Assembly (NCBI RefSeq): GCF_031453995.1 | Contig: NZ_JAVDPZ010000017.1 | Span: forward strand, 16,830 to 80,829 | Source of the DNA: Nitrobacter vulgaris | GTDB taxonomy: Bacteria > Pseudomonadota > Alphaproteobacteria > Rhizobiales > Xanthobacteraceae | Reading direction: 5' to 3' | DNA length: 64,000 nt | Shown: positions 1-9,763 of the stretch, piece by piece | How the letters are laid out: every line of letters starts with the position of its first letter | Numbering within the stretch: the first letter of the stretch is position 1 | Made by a program: the position numbers and the translations under genes | The notes under the pieces: generated by a model | What the model was told of the DNA's origin: nothing | Seen by the model: only the letters and a program-made list of their open reading frames with translations | Databases searched by the model: none

Positions 1-179
1 ATCTGGTATCTGCCGATTTCGACGATTATTACCGCACGCAGCGCGCTGTCGACACAAAGTGGGACAGTCCGGAATGGACTCACTCCAGCATACTCAATGT
101 CGCGCGCATGGCCTGGTTTTCTTCGGACCGCACGATCCGGGAATACGCCGAGGACATCTGGAACATACCCGTAGCCTGA
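1..179 (+). CDS. glgP: Glycogen phosphorylase, C-terminal end (partial)
   Basis: Reading frame 3 is open from the left edge to a TGA at 177-179 and ends in FSSDRTIREYAEDIWNIPVA. The preceding YYRTQRAVDTKW and SILNVARMAWFSSDRTIREY match the conserved C-terminus of glycogen/maltodextrin phosphorylases, which release glucose-1-phosphate from glycogen using PLP in the cytoplasm. Only the last 58 residues are in the window. The active site and PLP lysine lie outside, so the function is taken from the family, not from visible catalytic residues. Confidence 0.88.
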   Translation, partial: LVSADFDDYYRTQRAVDTKWDSPEWTHSSILNVARMAWFSSDRTIREYAEDIWNIPVA

Positions 180-270
180 TACCGGTTACCGAGATACCGG
201 CAAAAACCTCGACCCAATCGGCACCTGCGGATGAACCGTAGGCAAGCCTCAACATCGAACCAGCGCTTGG

Positions 271-297
271 AAAAACAAGGGCCCCGAAGGGCCCCTG
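271..297 (-). terminator. Rho-independent terminator of the HU gene
   Basis: On the minus strand a 9-bp stem (arms 289-297 and 276-284, one G-T pair) is closed by a TTCG tetraloop (285-288) and followed by TTTTT (275-271). It begins three bases after the HU stop codon. It also faces the end of the convergent glycogen phosphorylase gene. Confidence 0.9.
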
Positions 298-299
298 CA

Positions 300-599
300 T
301 CACACCGCGTCTTTCGCAGCCTTGACCGGCCGCGCTCTGACGATCTTTCGGGCGGGTTTCGCCTTGAAAGTCATGGGTTCACCGGTGAAAGGGTTGGTTC
401 CTTTGCGCGCCTTGGTCGCCGGCTTCTTGATAACCACGAACTTCGCAAAACCCGGAACCAAAAAGACACCGGTCTTTTTAAGCTCTTTGTAACCTGTCGT
501 CGCAAGCGCCTCGAGAACGCCCTTTACGTCACTTTTGGACAATCCGGCCTGAGCCGAGATCTTCTCAACGAGCTGCGATTTCGTCATCTGGGTTGCCAT
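300..599 (-). CDS. HU-family histone-like DNA-binding protein
   Basis: About 99 residues starting MATQMTKSQLVEKIS. The order is the HU helical dimerisation part, then the GFAKFVVIKKPATKARKGTNP arm region, then TGEPMTFKAKPARKIVRARP. This is a small dimeric nucleoid protein that bends DNA. The open frame continues upstream of the chosen start, but HU homologs begin near this Met and an AGGA lies just upstream; Met at 602 is an alternative. A basic, alanine-rich tail extends slightly past the usual 90 residues, as in several alphaproteobacterial HUs. A perfect terminator follows, so it is probably monocistronic. A TATAAA hexamer at 674-679 (minus strand) could be its -10 element. Confidence 0.9.
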   Translation of the reverse strand: MATQMTKSQLVEKISAQAGLSKSDVKGVLEALATTGYKELKKTGVFLVPGFAKFVVIKKPATKARKGTNPFTGEPMTFKAKPARKIVRARPVKAAKDAV

Positions 600-879
600 C
601 ATCGATCCTGTCTGTTGATTCGGCCCAGAAAACAATATTTCCAAATCCAACGAAAAAAACACGCCTTGTGGGATTTATAACAGCTTACTTCGACCGCAGG
701 GCTGGTCTCCCCCAGCGATTTGCAAGCAAAACCACGGTCGGGGGCGGTTCGACGAGCAGGAATTGCCCGCAGCCGCCTTCAGGAATGCTTCGACTCGGGC
801 CGGCGCGGCCCGCAGATGTAAAGCGCGGCTGCGGTTCACGCGGCCTTCCCGTAGCGGCAAATTGTGCTATGCGCCAGCG

Positions 880-1236
880 ATGAAGATTTTCTTCCGCATC
901 GGCGCTTTCGTTCTGATCACGGCGGTCGTGTTCGCGACACTCGGGCCGGCGCGCTATCGTCCGCATGCCCCGCTCGGACAAGATGGCGAACACGCGCTAG
1001 CCTTCATTCTGCTTGGTCTCGCGGTGGGCCTTTCGTTTCCCCAGCGACGGCTACGCGTCGCAGCGGTAGCCATCCTCCTGATCGGCCTTCTTGAGATCAT
1101 GCAATTGTGGGCGCCCGGCCGCCATGCGCGGCTAGAGGATTTTCTAGTTGATGCCGCAGCGGCGTGTCTCGGCCTTGTCGGCGCTGCCGCGATCGGCTGG
1201 CTTACCGCGCGATTGCGTGGATCAGTATCCCGATAA
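880..1236 (+). CDS. VanZ-like small integral membrane protein
   Basis: 118 residues from MKIFFRIGAFVL. It has four hydrophobic segments (about residues 4-20, 38-54, 60-77 and 92-112) and the VanZ-like pattern DGEHALAFILLG, then LEIMQLWAPGRHARLEDFLVD. VanZ-family proteins are small membrane proteins of mostly unknown function; the name comes from a teicoplanin-resistance protein, but resistance is not implied here. The open frame extends upstream to 763, but that N-terminus is Arg-rich and non-membrane-like, so the Met at 880 was chosen. It is divergent from HU. Confidence 0.65.
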   Translation: MKIFFRIGAFVLITAVVFATLGPARYRPHAPLGQDGEHALAFILLGLAVGLSFPQRRLRVAAVAILLIGLLEIMQLWAPGRHARLEDFLVDAAAACLGLVGAAAIGWLTARLRGSVSR

Positions 1237-1371
1237 CACATGAGCGTCGTTAACCGCAGCTCAACCGCTTTATAATCAGAACAATTCGCAATAACAGAGT
1301 CTGCAAATGAAAGGCGCTTGCGCAATCGGGCCGCGCTTTTATCCTGGGTGGCGGGCTGCTAAACCCCGCAG

Positions 1372-2754
1372 ATGTCACGCCTTGCCTCCAAGTCAAAAAC
1401 CAAAGTCGCCGCCATCTCGATGATGGCCAGCGCCAGCATGGCGACGATCAAACTCGTGGTCGGAATTGCGATCGGCAGTCTGGCGCTGATTTCCGAGGCG
1501 CTCCACAGTTCGATCGATCTGGTCGCCACGATCGTCACGTGGATTGTGGTGCGGATTTCCGACCGTCCCGCCGATGCCGAACATCATTATGGCCATGGCA
1601 AAATCGAGAGTCTCTCGGCCCTCGGTGTCATTGCGATGCTGTATGTCCTTGCCGGCGGCATTGTGGTGCAGGCTTACGTTCATTTGCGCGAAGGCGTGCC
1701 GCCGCCGACCCTCTCCGCCATTCCGTTCGTCGTGCTGGTCGCGGACATTGTCGTCAATGCCTGGCGCGCCCGTACGCTGCACCGAACCGCGCTCGACACC
1801 CGCAGTCAGGCGCTGGAGGCCGACGCCCTGCACTTTGCCTCCGATGTCCTGGGATCCATCGCGGTCATCATCGGGTTAACGCTATCCGGACTGGGCTACG
1901 CGTGGGGCGACGCCACTGCTGCGATCGGCGTCGCCGTCCTGATTTCCATTCTGGGTTTACGGCTCGGACGCGCCACCATCGAAACCCTCCTGGACCGTGC
2001 GCCGGATGGTGTTGCCGAACGAGCAGACGCGGCGATCAGAGCGCTGCCGGATGTCGTCGGCATCGCGAGACTAAGGGTGAGAATGGTTGGTCCTCGGCAT
2101 TTCGTCGATGTGACCGCTGAGGTCCCTCGAACCTATCCGATCGACCGCATCGACGCCATCAAACAGCAGGCGCAGAACGCAGTGTCCGCCGCTCTCGGCG
2201 ATGCTGATTTGACGTTTACTGCGATACCGGTCGCTCGCGACAACGAAAGCGTACGCGAACGCATCATGGTGATTGCTCGCAATTCGGGTCTCGCGATTCA
2301 TCACGTCACGGTGCATGACCTTGGAGAAAAGCTGACGGTCAGCATCGACCTCGAGGTCGACGGCGAAATGCCCCTGGTGGATGCCCATGCAATCGCGCAT
2401 CGGCTGGAGCATGATATTCGTCACGAGTTCGGTGCAGATGTCGAAGTGGATACGCACATCGAGCCGTTGGAGCCTGAGCTTCCGCTCGGGACCGATGCTG
2501 TCCCCACGCGTATCCACGCCATCCGGACAGCCTTGTCTGGTTTCGCCGCCGGCGGGGCGATCCACGACATTCACAACGTGCGAGTCAGAGACACCGAAGC
2601 CGGCGAAATCGTCAACTTCCATTGCCGCGCCGCGCCGTCGATGAGTGTCGCCAAGGTGCACGAAAGCGTCGATGAGATCGAACGGGCTCTGCGTCGCGCA
2701 TTCCCGAGCGTTAAGCGCGTCATCAGCCACGCGGAGCCACCGCGCGAAAGCTGA
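1372..2754 (+). CDS. Cation diffusion facilitator (Zn/Fe/Mn-type) efflux transporter
   Basis: 460 residues. The N-terminal half is the six-helix CDF domain with the two metal-site signatures: SEALHSSIDL in helix 2 (HxxxD, about residue 45) and ALEADALHFASDVLGS in helix 5 (HxxxD). A YGHGKIESLSALG segment lies between them. CDF proteins export divalent metals in exchange for protons across the inner membrane. The C-terminal half is unusually long (about 250 residues) and looks like two consecutive cytoplasmic dimerisation domains instead of the usual one, because a VDVTAEVPR/VEVDTHIEP-type beta segment recurs. The metal cannot be told from sequence. A TATAAT at 1271-1276 sits about 95 bases upstream. 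Confidence 0.88.
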   Translation: MSRLASKSKTKVAAISMMASASMATIKLVVGIAIGSLALISEALHSSIDLVATIVTWIVVRISDRPADAEHHYGHGKIESLSALGVIAMLYVLAGGIVVQAYVHLREGVPPPTLSAIPFVVLVADIVVNAWRARTLHRTALDTRSQALEADALHFASDVLGSIAVIIGLTLSGLGYAWGDATAAIGVAVLISILGLRLGRATIETLLDRAPDGVAERADAAIRALPDVVGIARLRVRMVGPRHFVDVTAEVPRTYPIDRIDAIKQQAQNAVSAALGDADLTFTAIPVARDNESVRERIMVIARNSGLAIHHVTVHDLGEKLTVSIDLEVDGEMPLVDAHAIAHRLEHDIRHEFGADVEVDTHIEPLEPELPLGTDAVPTRIHAIRTALSGFAAGGAIHDIHNVRVRDTEAGEIVNFHCRAAPSMSVAKVHESVDEIERALRRAFPSVKRVISHAEPPRES

Positions 2755-2844
2755 AAATCCTCGCCGCTCACATGTTCTCGTTTCGGACTCAAGCGGCAAC
2801 GGCAGCTAGGTACTGAATTTCTCTGTTGGACAAAATTCTTCGCG

Positions 2845-2859
2845 TTAACGAATCGTTGA
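2845..2859 (+). promoter_or_regulatory. Possible CtrA site (TTAA-N7-TTGA) upstream of the PleC-like kinase
   Basis: TTAA at 2845 and TTGA at 2856 are separated by 7 bases, one mismatch from the alphaproteobacterial CtrA consensus TTAA-N7-TTAA. It lies about 100 bases upstream of the chosen kinase start. If translation began at 2826 this would be coding, so it is only suggestive. Confidence 0.3.
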
Positions 2860-2957
2860 CTCTCGACAGATTCAAAAAAGTGGATTCAAATCGGAGTGAT
2901 TCGGAGAAGTCAGAAATTACTCCGATGTGCGGAAAAATTCACACGGGGGCTAAAGGC

Positions 2958-5264
2958 ATGGCGCGCGCTCAGGCGGCGAGCGCTTGCGCTCAATCCGATT
3001 CGATCAAAGGATTGGCGCAATCGATCGCGAAACCAGCCTATCGTAGACTGCTGACCGCCGAGCCTTTGCTTCGACGTGCCGTCCCAGCCCTGATCATCGC
3101 TTTCCTTGTGACGATATGCGTTGGCGCGCTGGTGCAAGTCATCGATCAGACGCGGCAAAAGCAGGTAATGACGAAACATGATCTGCTGGCACTTGCCGAT
3201 CTTCTGGCAGAACAGCTTGAGCATGCCGGCGTCGTCGATCAAAAGCGCTCCGCCTCTATCGAGCGCCTCCAAAACCTTTTGCCAAAGCTCATTCCATCTT
3301 GGGGCGTTGCCGCCGGTCGCCACGTCATCGTCACCGGCGCTGATCAACGCGTTCTCGCGCGGGTGCCGATCGGGACCGAATCCGGCGAAAGTGGCCGGAT
3401 ATTCGAACTCATCAACATCACACAATCGCCGGCCTTGCGCGGCACGTCGCCTGCAAGCGTCGCCGACATCGTCCTGCTGGATGGCAGCAGCGCGCTTGCG
3501 GTCCAGCGAGTCGTCAGATCATTGCTGGGCCAGGTCACCGTCGTTCAGGAAGCCGACACAGTGTGGCGCCCGGACACCGCGTTGTCGATCACCCTGTCGG
3601 CCACGACCGGGTTCGTGGTCCTGATTTTGGGCTTTGCCTTTCACTGGCAATCTACCAGAGCTCGCGAAGGTGATCTGATCAATGATGCGGTCCGTGGTCG
3701 CATCGATACCGCGCTCAATCGCGGCCGATGCGGACTTTGGGATTGGGATTTGTCGCGCGGCCGGATCTTCTGGTCGCAATCGATGTTCACCTTGCTCGGA
3801 CTGGAAAGTCGCAGCGACCTACTCACCTTCGGCGAGGTGACCTCACTGGTGAATTCCGAAGACATCGACCTGTTCGAAATAGCGGACCAGCTCATCTCGG
3901 GAAAGATTGGTCATATCGATCAAAGTTTCCGGATGCGACATAACAGCGGACACTGGATCTGGTTACGCGTCCGTTGCGAACTCAGTCGCAATGCGAGCGG
4001 CGGAGCTCATCTGATCGGGATTGCCGTCGATATCACGGAACAGAAGAGCCTCGCGGAAAGATCGGTCGAAGCCGATCTCCGGCTGCGAGACGCGATTGAA
4101 TCCATTCCCGAGGCCTTTGTGCTGTGGGATGCAGACGACCGCCTGGTACTTTGTAACTCTCACTTCCAGCGGCTCCACAAGCTTCCAGACAGCGCGGTTG
4201 TGGTCGGTACCCCCTACGAGACCGTGGTCGAGGTCGGCCGCATGCCCGAAATCAGGGCTCGGCAGTCTGAAACCGGGACGGTGATATTGGAGGCGCACAC
4301 CTTTGATGCGCAGCTCGCAGACGGCAATTGGCTTCACATCAGCGAACGCCGCACCAAGGATGGCGGCTATGTGTCGGTTGGAACGGACATCACCCGTATC
4401 AAGGAGCATGAGCAAAAGCTTGTCGAAAACGACCTCCGACTGCGGGCGACCGTTATCGATCTTAAACGAACGCAGGCAACGCTTGAGCAACAAGCCATCG
4501 AACTCGCAGACCTGGCACAGAAATACGCGGACGAGAAAAATCGCGCCGAAGACGCCAATCGGGCGAAATCAAAATTCCTCGCGAATATGAGCCACGAACT
4601 GCGAACGCCGCTTAATGCCATTATCGGGTTCTCCGAGATCATGAGCAACGGCATGTTCGGAACCCTCGGCTCGAAGAAGTACAGCGAATACTGCCGCGAC
4701 ATTCTGGCTAGCGGCCAATATCTCCTTGAGGTCATCAATGACGTCCTGGATATGTCCAAGATTGAAGCGGGCCGGATGAATCTTGACTTGGAGGCACTCG
4801 ATCTCACCCGGGTGCTCGACGAATCGCTGCGGGTCGTCTCGGGCCGCACCAGCGACAAGGGCCTGACCTTCGACGTCAAAAGCGATGATGACATCTCCAT
4901 CCATGCCGATCGTCGCGCGGTCAAGCAGATCATCGTCAATCTGCTTTCCAACGCAGTCAAATTCACGCCGGACGGCGGGCGAGTCATGGCGCGAAGCAAG
5001 ATATTCGAGAATTCTATAACTCTGACGATTGCCGACACTGGAATCGGCATTGCATCACACGCGCTCCGCAAACTTGGCAAACCGTTCGAGCAGGTCGAAA
5101 GCCAATTGACCAAAATCCACGCGGGATCTGGCCTTGGCCTTGCTATAGCCAAGTCGCTGGTCAGCCTACACAGCGGCTCGATGCGGCTTCGCTCGAAACC
5201 CGGCGCGGGGACGGTAGTTCGCGTCACCCTGCCCCGTCACTGCCAAGAGCGAACGGCGGCCTGA
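2958..5264 (+). CDS. pleC: Membrane PAS sensor histidine kinase, PleC-like
   Basis: 768 residues from MARAQ, which has a GGGGG ribosome-site-like stretch 8 bases upstream; the frame is open back to 2826. Order: a TM helix (ALIIAFLVTICVGALVQVI), a periplasmic region, a second TM (TTGFVVLILGFAF), two PAS domains (near LLGLESRSD and ESIPEAFVLWDADDRLV), a coiled coil, HisKA with MSHELRTPLNAIIGFSEIM (His about 546) and an HATPase with NLLSNAVKF, DTGIGI and GSGLGLAI. In Caulobacter and Rhizobiales, PleC controls DivK phosphorylation and so CtrA, polarity and division. The phospho-acceptor region closely resembles PleC/DivJ kinases, and neighbouring glnE is typical for rhizobial pleC. It ends 7 bases from the convergent glnE. 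Confidence 0.75.
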   Translation: MARAQAASACAQSDSIKGLAQSIAKPAYRRLLTAEPLLRRAVPALIIAFLVTICVGALVQVIDQTRQKQVMTKHDLLALADLLAEQLEHAGVVDQKRSASIERLQNLLPKLIPSWGVAAGRHVIVTGADQRVLARVPIGTESGESGRIFELINITQSPALRGTSPASVADIVLLDGSSALAVQRVVRSLLGQVTVVQEADTVWRPDTALSITLSATTGFVVLILGFAFHWQSTRAREGDLINDAVRGRIDTALNRGRCGLWDWDLSRGRIFWSQSMFTLLGLESRSDLLTFGEVTSLVNSEDIDLFEIADQLISGKIGHIDQSFRMRHNSGHWIWLRVRCELSRNASGGAHLIGIAVDITEQKSLAERSVEADLRLRDAIESIPEAFVLWDADDRLVLCNSHFQRLHKLPDSAVVVGTPYETVVEVGRMPEIRARQSETGTVILEAHTFDAQLADGNWLHISERRTKDGGYVSVGTDITRIKEHEQKLVENDLRLRATVIDLKRTQATLEQQAIELADLAQKYADEKNRAEDANRAKSKFLANMSHELRTPLNAIIGFSEIMSNGMFGTLGSKKYSEYCRDILASGQYLLEVINDVLDMSKIEAGRMNLDLEALDLTRVLDESLRVVSGRTSDKGLTFDVKSDDDISIHADRRAVKQIIVNLLSNAVKFTPDGGRVMARSKIFENSITLTIADTGIGIASHALRKLGKPFEQVESQLTKIHAGSGLGLAIAKSLVSLHSGSMRLRSKPGAGTVVRVTLPRHCQERTAA

Positions 5265-5271
5265 GCGCAGC

Positions 5272-8235
5272 TCAAGTCTTGCCTTCTAACAATCTGAGAA
5301 ATACGGCACGCACATCTGCCTGAGTATCGCGAATGCGCGCCTCGAGCGCCGAAAAATCGGGAGCGTCCCCCGCTCGCGCCAGCACCGGCAACAGATCATC
5401 GCCTGCCGTTTCCGGATTGAATTTGTCGCTGACACAGAGCCGCAGGATTTGGGTCAGGTCGTGATAGAGCCGCGCTGCTGGCCGCAGGATTTCCGCATCC
5501 GGCAACGACAGCACGCCAAGCCGCTGCGCGTTATCAAGGGCCTGCTGGGTATCGACGTTGAGAATGTCCGGCATGTCCGCAGCGTGCACGAGTTGAAGAT
5601 ACTGCGCGATGAAATCAATATCGACCATGCCTCCAGCGGCATTTTTCAGGTCCCATATATCGTCCTCGCCTTTTTCCAGCGCGATCGCGCGGCGCATCTC
5701 CGCGACATCGCTGGCGATAAGACGGGCGTCGCGCGGTCGCATCAGGATATCGCGAATAACTCGCTCGATCCGCTCACAAAAGTCGGGCGACGACGAAATC
5801 ACACGCGCCCGCGTCAGCGCCATGTGTTCCCATGTCCACGCCTCATGCTCCTGATATTCGGCAAATGAATCGATATGCGAGGCGACGGGACCGGAACGCC
5901 CTGACGGGCGCAGCCGCATATCGACCTCGTAGAGAACGCCGTAGTTCGTTCGGGTGGTGAATGCACTGATAAGACGCTGGGTGAAGCGCGCGAAGTATTG
6001 CGCGCCCTGCAGCGGCCGCGCCCCGTCGGAATCCGGATGATCGGAATCGAAATCATACAGCAGGATGAGATCGAGATCGGACGATGCAGTCATTTCGCGA
6101 CCGCCAAGCTTGCCCATCGCAACAATCGCAGTCTCCTGCCTGGAGATCTGGCCGTATTGATTTACGAACTGGTGATTCACCAGCCCATGCACGGTATCAA
6201 CGATACCCTCGGCAACATCGGCGAACACATGTCCCGCCTGCCGCGCAGATACGGTACCGGACAGGATGCGGGTGCCGATTAGAAAAAGGCTTTCCTGGCC
6301 GAACAGCCGTATCCGGTCGAGAAATTCCTCGTAGGAATCCGCGTCTTGGAGCGTGGCCGAGAGCCGCGTGGACAACTCAAGCCGATCCGGCATGGCGCCG
6401 AAAAAGCGAGGATCAATCAGCCCGTCCATGATCTGGGGCCGTCGAGCCAGCATATCAGCGAGACGTGGCGCCGCACCGAGCACAAGTGCAACCAGCGCGA
6501 CGAGATCCCTGTTCTGGCTCAGCAGCGATATCAGCCGACCGCCGCGCTGCAGCGCTTGCAGGAAACGATCAAACGTGACCACGGCGCTATCCGGCTCCTC
6601 GGCACGGGCCAAACCGTCGATCAGCGTCGGCACGAATGCTTCAAACGCGATACGCGTCGTCTCGGCCTTGAGGACTCGATATCCGCCTGCCATCCATTGC
6701 TGGACGGTGTCGGCAACCATTCTCGGCTGCTTAAAACCGAGCTTCGTGAGATGATCGAGAAGTCGCGGGTCGTCGGGTCCGGACCTGTAATCCGCGACCG
6801 GGAGCTTTTCTGCACCCGCGGGGTCGCCCTCAAACAACCGACTGTAGTGTCCCTGCACGCAATCCAGGTGCGCCAGCAGCTCTGCGGCAAAACTCGCCCG
6901 ATCCTCAAACCCCAGAAAGCGAGCGAACCGCTCCATCGCTTCGGCGTCCGCGGGCAGAGCGTGGGTCTGCTCATCGGCGACCATCTGGATGCGGTGCTCG
7001 ACCCTTCGCAGAAACAGATATGCGGCGGTCAGTTCATCCCGGGCCTGATGGGTGATCCAGTCGCTTGAAGCGAGAATATTCAGCGCATCGAGCGTGGGAC
7101 GCACCCGTAATTCGGGGTGCCGCCCGCCAGCCACCAACTGCTGCGTCTGCGCGAAGAACTCGATCTCGCGGATACCGCCGCGTCCGATCTTGACGTTATG
7201 GCCTTCGACCGCGATCTCGCTTTGCCCTCGGAAGGTCTGCATCTGCCGTTTCATGTCGTGAACTTCGGCAAGAGCCGCGAAATCGAGATGCTTGCGCCAG
7301 ACAAAGGGCGATATCTCCGCGATCAAGATCTCGCCAGCCTTCTGGTCGCCAGCACAGGGTCGCGCCTTGATCATGGCGGCACGCTCCCAGGTCCGTCCTT
7401 CCCGCTCGTAGTAGTCGAGCGCGGCGACGGTCGAGACGGCGACCTGCGTTGACGCGGGATCCGGCCGCAGGCGCAGATCGACCCGGAAAACATAACCGTC
7501 ACCGGTCCTTTGCTGCAGCAGGCGCGCAAGTCCCTGCGTCAGGCGCACGAAGAAGGGCTGCGGCTCGATCCCGCTCGCGAGCGTCGGAGCCGCAAGATCG
7601 AAAAACACGATCAGATCGATGTCGCTGGAATAGTTGAGTTCGCCGGCGCCCATCTTGCCCATTGCGAGCACCACCAGGCCGCTGCCGCCTTCTGGATAGT
7701 CGAGATCAGGAGGGTTCAAACGGCCACGCCCCGTCTCCTGCCGCAACAGGAATCGCAACGCGCTCTGAACCGCGGCGACGGCAATGTCGGTCAATCCCGC
7801 CGTGATCTGCATCACCGGCCATACCCCGCCGACGTCGCACAACGCAATCAACAGCGCGGCCTCCGCCTTGACCGCTCGAAGCCGCCGCATGGCTTCGGCT
7901 TCATCGGCGGCCTCCGCTGCTTCCCAAATCTTGGCGATCAGCCGCCCGAGACGGCCTTCGGGATCGCCTTGTAACAGGCGAAGCATCCGGTCGGGATCGG
8001 AGCACATCAGATCAAAAAGATAGGGCGAGGACTCCGCGATGCCGAGCAGGATGGCTTTGACCTGCGGAAATGTACCGGCCAGCGTCCTGATCTCGCCCGA
8101 TTGCTGCGGTGTCAGATCGGACAGCCAATCTTCCAGCCGGCGTTCGGTCTCGATAGGCGCGAACAGTTTTGGTCCGTCCGCAAGACGCGCCGCCAGACAG
8201 GCCGCGTCCGCGTCGCCCTTAACGGATGAAATCAT
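5272..8235 (-). CDS. glnE: Bifunctional glutamine synthetase adenylyltransferase/adenylyl-removing enzyme
   Basis: 987 residues, normal for GlnE. Two nucleotidyltransferase domains in tandem, each with the G-S-D-x-D type motif: GKMGAGELNYSSDIDLIVFF near residue 193 and GKLGGREMTASSDLDLILLY near 707, each followed by a helical domain. The N-terminal half removes AMP from, and the C-terminal half adds AMP to, glutamine synthetase, under PII control, so nitrogen supply sets GS activity. The ATG overlaps the TGA of the upstream sensor kinase gene (ATGA), indicating translational coupling in an RR-HK-glnE transcript. Confidence 0.96.
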   Translation of the reverse strand: MISSVKGDADAACLAARLADGPKLFAPIETERRLEDWLSDLTPQQSGEIRTLAGTFPQVKAILLGIAESSPYLFDLMCSDPDRMLRLLQGDPEGRLGRLIAKIWEAAEAADEAEAMRRLRAVKAEAALLIALCDVGGVWPVMQITAGLTDIAVAAVQSALRFLLRQETGRGRLNPPDLDYPEGGSGLVVLAMGKMGAGELNYSSDIDLIVFFDLAAPTLASGIEPQPFFVRLTQGLARLLQQRTGDGYVFRVDLRLRPDPASTQVAVSTVAALDYYEREGRTWERAAMIKARPCAGDQKAGEILIAEISPFVWRKHLDFAALAEVHDMKRQMQTFRGQSEIAVEGHNVKIGRGGIREIEFFAQTQQLVAGGRHPELRVRPTLDALNILASSDWITHQARDELTAAYLFLRRVEHRIQMVADEQTHALPADAEAMERFARFLGFEDRASFAAELLAHLDCVQGHYSRLFEGDPAGAEKLPVADYRSGPDDPRLLDHLTKLGFKQPRMVADTVQQWMAGGYRVLKAETTRIAFEAFVPTLIDGLARAEEPDSAVVTFDRFLQALQRGGRLISLLSQNRDLVALVALVLGAAPRLADMLARRPQIMDGLIDPRFFGAMPDRLELSTRLSATLQDADSYEEFLDRIRLFGQESLFLIGTRILSGTVSARQAGHVFADVAEGIVDTVHGLVNHQFVNQYGQISRQETAIVAMGKLGGREMTASSDLDLILLYDFDSDHPDSDGARPLQGAQYFARFTQRLISAFTTRTNYGVLYEVDMRLRPSGRSGPVASHIDSFAEYQEHEAWTWEHMALTRARVISSSPDFCERIERVIRDILMRPRDARLIASDVAEMRRAIALEKGEDDIWDLKNAAGGMVDIDFIAQYLQLVHAADMPDILNVDTQQALDNAQRLGVLSLPDAEILRPAARLYHDLTQILRLCVSDKFNPETAGDDLLPVLARAGDAPDFSALEARIRDTQADVRAVFLRLLEGKT

Positions 8236-9692
8236 GCATCAATCTGTTGCACGTCCACCGTCGGGGCTGCAAGCCCTGAGGCGCTTCGCGCGGGGAGCGA
8301 CAGCGTGGCGCGCAGACCCGGCTGCGCATCGTCGAGCGTGAGATCGCCGCCATGCAGCTTGGCTACTGCCGACGCCAGGCTCAGACCGAGCCCGGATCCC
8401 GCCAGGGTCCGGCTGGTCTCGAGCCGCACAAACCGTTCGACCGCGTGCTTGCGGTTGGCTTCGGGAATTCCGCAGCCATGGTCGGTTACGGCGAGAATAA
8501 TCCGATCGCCGTCATGGCGAGCTTCGATCAGTATCGTGCCGCCGGCCGCGGCCTCATCCGCGTCGGGCGGCTGCGCAGGCTTGGCCGGCTGCCCGTACTT
8601 GATCGCATTTTCGACGAGGTTTGCAAGCGCCTGGCTTATCAGTTCGCGATTGCCATGCAGCGGCGCAAACTCGGTCTGAACGCGGAGTTTCAGCCCGTTG
8701 TCTTCGGCTAGCGGCTCGTAGAGTTCGTGAATTCCCTGCGTGACCACTGCCGCGTCGAAATCGGCCATGTGGTCACGTGCATGTCCGGATTCCGCCCGGG
8801 CGATCATCAAGAGCGCATTGAAGGTGCGGATCAAACCATCGGATTCCTCGATAGTCTGTTCCAATGCCGCGCGATAATCGCTTTCATTGCCGGACTTGGC
8901 GAGCGCTTCCTCGGCGCGATTGCGTAGCCGCGTGAGCGGCGTTTTGAGATCGTGGGCGATATTGTCGGACACCTCCCTCAATCCATTCATCAGCGCTTCG
9001 ATGCGTTCGAGCATCGCATTGAGGTTTTCCGCCAGCCGGTCCAGTTCGTCGCCGCTACGACCGACCGGAAGCCGGCCGCTCAAGTCGCCGGCCATAATGC
9101 GCTTCGTGGTCCCGGTCATAGCGTCGATCCGGTGCAGCACCCGCCTCGCCACGAAGATGCCGCCGCAAAGGCCGAGGACCACGACGATCAGCAGCGACCA
9201 CTGCGCGGCCGAAGCAACCACGCCGATAATGCGATGCCGCTCCTCCAGATCGCGGCCGATCAGAAGCCGGAAATGGTTTGACAGTTCGGTCACGCGCACC
9301 AGCGCGTAGTGATGGGCCTGGTCCTGCTCGTCCAACCGGCGATAGGCGGTTTGGGCCCAGCCAGCGGTCTCCATCACACCGGGCTGAAGCGACCCGACAT
9401 TGCCCGCCACCGCCAGTCCTGCCGGCGTCGTCACCAGATAAAGGTTGGAGCCCGGCCGCAACGCCCGATTTTCAATGGCGCCAACCAATCCGCGCAAGCC
9501 GCGGCGGTTGAACACGCCCGTGAGCAGGTCGATTTCCTCGCTGACTGTCGCCGTGATTTGATCGGTGATCAGGCGGCGAGTATTCCAGGCGAAGTACCCG
9601 AGAAGGGAGGCCGCAAACAGCGCGAACAACAGCAGATAGACCAACGTCAGCCGGAACGCCGTGGTACGGAACAGCTTACCGAACGCCGTCAC
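8232..9692 (-). CDS. Two-component sensor histidine kinase (HAMP, HisKA, HATPase)
   Basis: 486 residues. N-terminal TM (LTLVYLLLFALFAASLLGYF), a periplasmic domain of about 130 residues, a second TM (WSLLIVVVLGLCGGIFVA), HAMP, HisKA with NIAHDLKTPLTRLRNRAEEA, and HATPase with NLVENAIKYG, DHGCGIP and GSGLGLSL. An Ala/Pro-rich insertion (QPAKPAQPPDADEAAAGG) sits in the ATPase domain. It is the partner of the OmpR-type regulator encoded 71 bases upstream and is overlapped by glnE. The same RR-HK pair next to degP and glnE occurs in other Rhizobiales. The signal is unknown; proximity to degP makes envelope stress a guess only. Confidence 0.9.
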   Translation of the reverse strand: MTAFGKLFRTTAFRLTLVYLLLFALFAASLLGYFAWNTRRLITDQITATVSEEIDLLTGVFNRRGLRGLVGAIENRALRPGSNLYLVTTPAGLAVAGNVGSLQPGVMETAGWAQTAYRRLDEQDQAHHYALVRVTELSNHFRLLIGRDLEERHRIIGVVASAAQWSLLIVVVLGLCGGIFVARRVLHRIDAMTGTTKRIMAGDLSGRLPVGRSGDELDRLAENLNAMLERIEALMNGLREVSDNIAHDLKTPLTRLRNRAEEALAKSGNESDYRAALEQTIEESDGLIRTFNALLMIARAESGHARDHMADFDAAVVTQGIHELYEPLAEDNGLKLRVQTEFAPLHGNRELISQALANLVENAIKYGQPAKPAQPPDADEAAAGGTILIEARHDGDRIILAVTDHGCGIPEANRKHAVERFVRLETSRTLAGSGLGLSLASAVAKLHGGDLTLDDAQPGLRATLSLPARSASGLAAPTVDVQQIDA

Positions 9693-9763
9693 GGATCGTC
9701 ACTCTTGGACCATAGGGTTACTGCCGTCCATTGATCGACACGCTGTTACGGATATCTATGATT